Origin: an uncultured Bacteroidales bacterium
Lineage (GTDB): Bacteria; Bacteroidota; Bacteroidia; Bacteroidales; Bacteroidaceae
DNA: 5,976 nucleotides
NCBI GenBank assembly: GCA_945837185.1
Contig: CAMAMZ010000125.1
Coordinates: 1 to 5,976 of the forward strand
Direction: 5' to 3'
Shown here in pieces: positions 5,934 through 5,976 of the stretch. Both the position numbers and the translations under genes were made by a program. Below the pieces are notes generated by a model. It made no database searches and was not told where the DNA came from. It saw nothing but the letters and a program-made list of their open reading frames with translations. The first letter of the stretch is position 1. Each line of letters starts with the position of its first letter.

Positions 5934-5964
5934 CAAAGATACAATTTAATTTCTTTCTATTGAA
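5934..5964 (-). promoter_or_regulatory. Candidate promoter of the phosphoesterase gene
   Basis: Read on the minus strand, TATCTTTG (5941-5934) is a perfect -7 box. Nineteen bp upstream is TTCA (5964-5961), a partial match to TTTG. Transcription would begin near 5928, giving a leader of about 200 nt before the ATG at 5723. No closer TAnnTTTG box was seen between 5724 and 5933. Confidence 0.55.
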
Positions 5965-5976
5965 CGCTTATACCCG

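Noticed and set aside
5959..5970. Similarity of TTGAACGCTT near the window end to the terminator arm at 2378-2387
   Set aside because: It is a ten-base match with no hairpin partner at the window end; most likely coincidence.

Overview
The window looks like a chromosomal segment of a Bacteroidales bacterium, most likely a Prevotella-like member of the Prevotellaceae. Three things point there. The promoters match the Bacteroidetes type (a TAnnTTTG -7 box, at 116-123, 2417-2424 and 2673-2680 on +, and at 5934-5941 on -). Most start codons are preceded by A-rich sequence rather than a strong Shine-Dalgarno. The encoded GlyRS and the three-domain secreted phosphoesterase are of the kinds typical of this phylum. 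I see no insertion sequence, phage gene, tRNA, rRNA or CRISPR array.

Layout. Positions 93-2391 hold a two-gene + strand unit. It has a good promoter, glycyl-tRNA synthetase (153-1691) and, 11 bp later, a small FKBP-type prolyl isomerase lipoprotein (1703-2299). It ends in a very strong 17-bp intrinsic terminator (2354-2391) preceded by two smaller hairpins. Positions 2300-2706 are a 407-bp gap without a conventional gene but full of structure. It contains that terminator, a -7 box embedded in a tandem array of 22-bp units (2415-2502), an 18-codon ORF, a second intrinsic terminator (2628-2659) and the MATE promoter (2673-2680). The piece between the two terminators could be a separate transcript of about 230 nt. 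Positions 2707-4089 encode a 12-helix MATE efflux transporter on +. Positions 4068-5723 encode, on -, a secreted calcineurin-like phosphoesterase whose 3' end overlaps the MATE gene by 22 bp. Upstream of it (5724-5976) lie a roughly 200-nt leader with hairpins, AT-rich repeats and a promoter near the window edge.

The genes do not form one pathway. GlyRS serves translation; the FKBP protein probably helps fold envelope proteins; the MATE protein exports cationic or drug-like compounds; the phosphoesterase hydrolyses an unknown phosphoester outside the cytoplasm. The coding content is ordinary. The most unusual material is non-coding: the 2415-2659 repeat/transcript region and the structured leader of the phosphoesterase gene. 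Both are candidates read from sequence alone, with no expression or conservation data.
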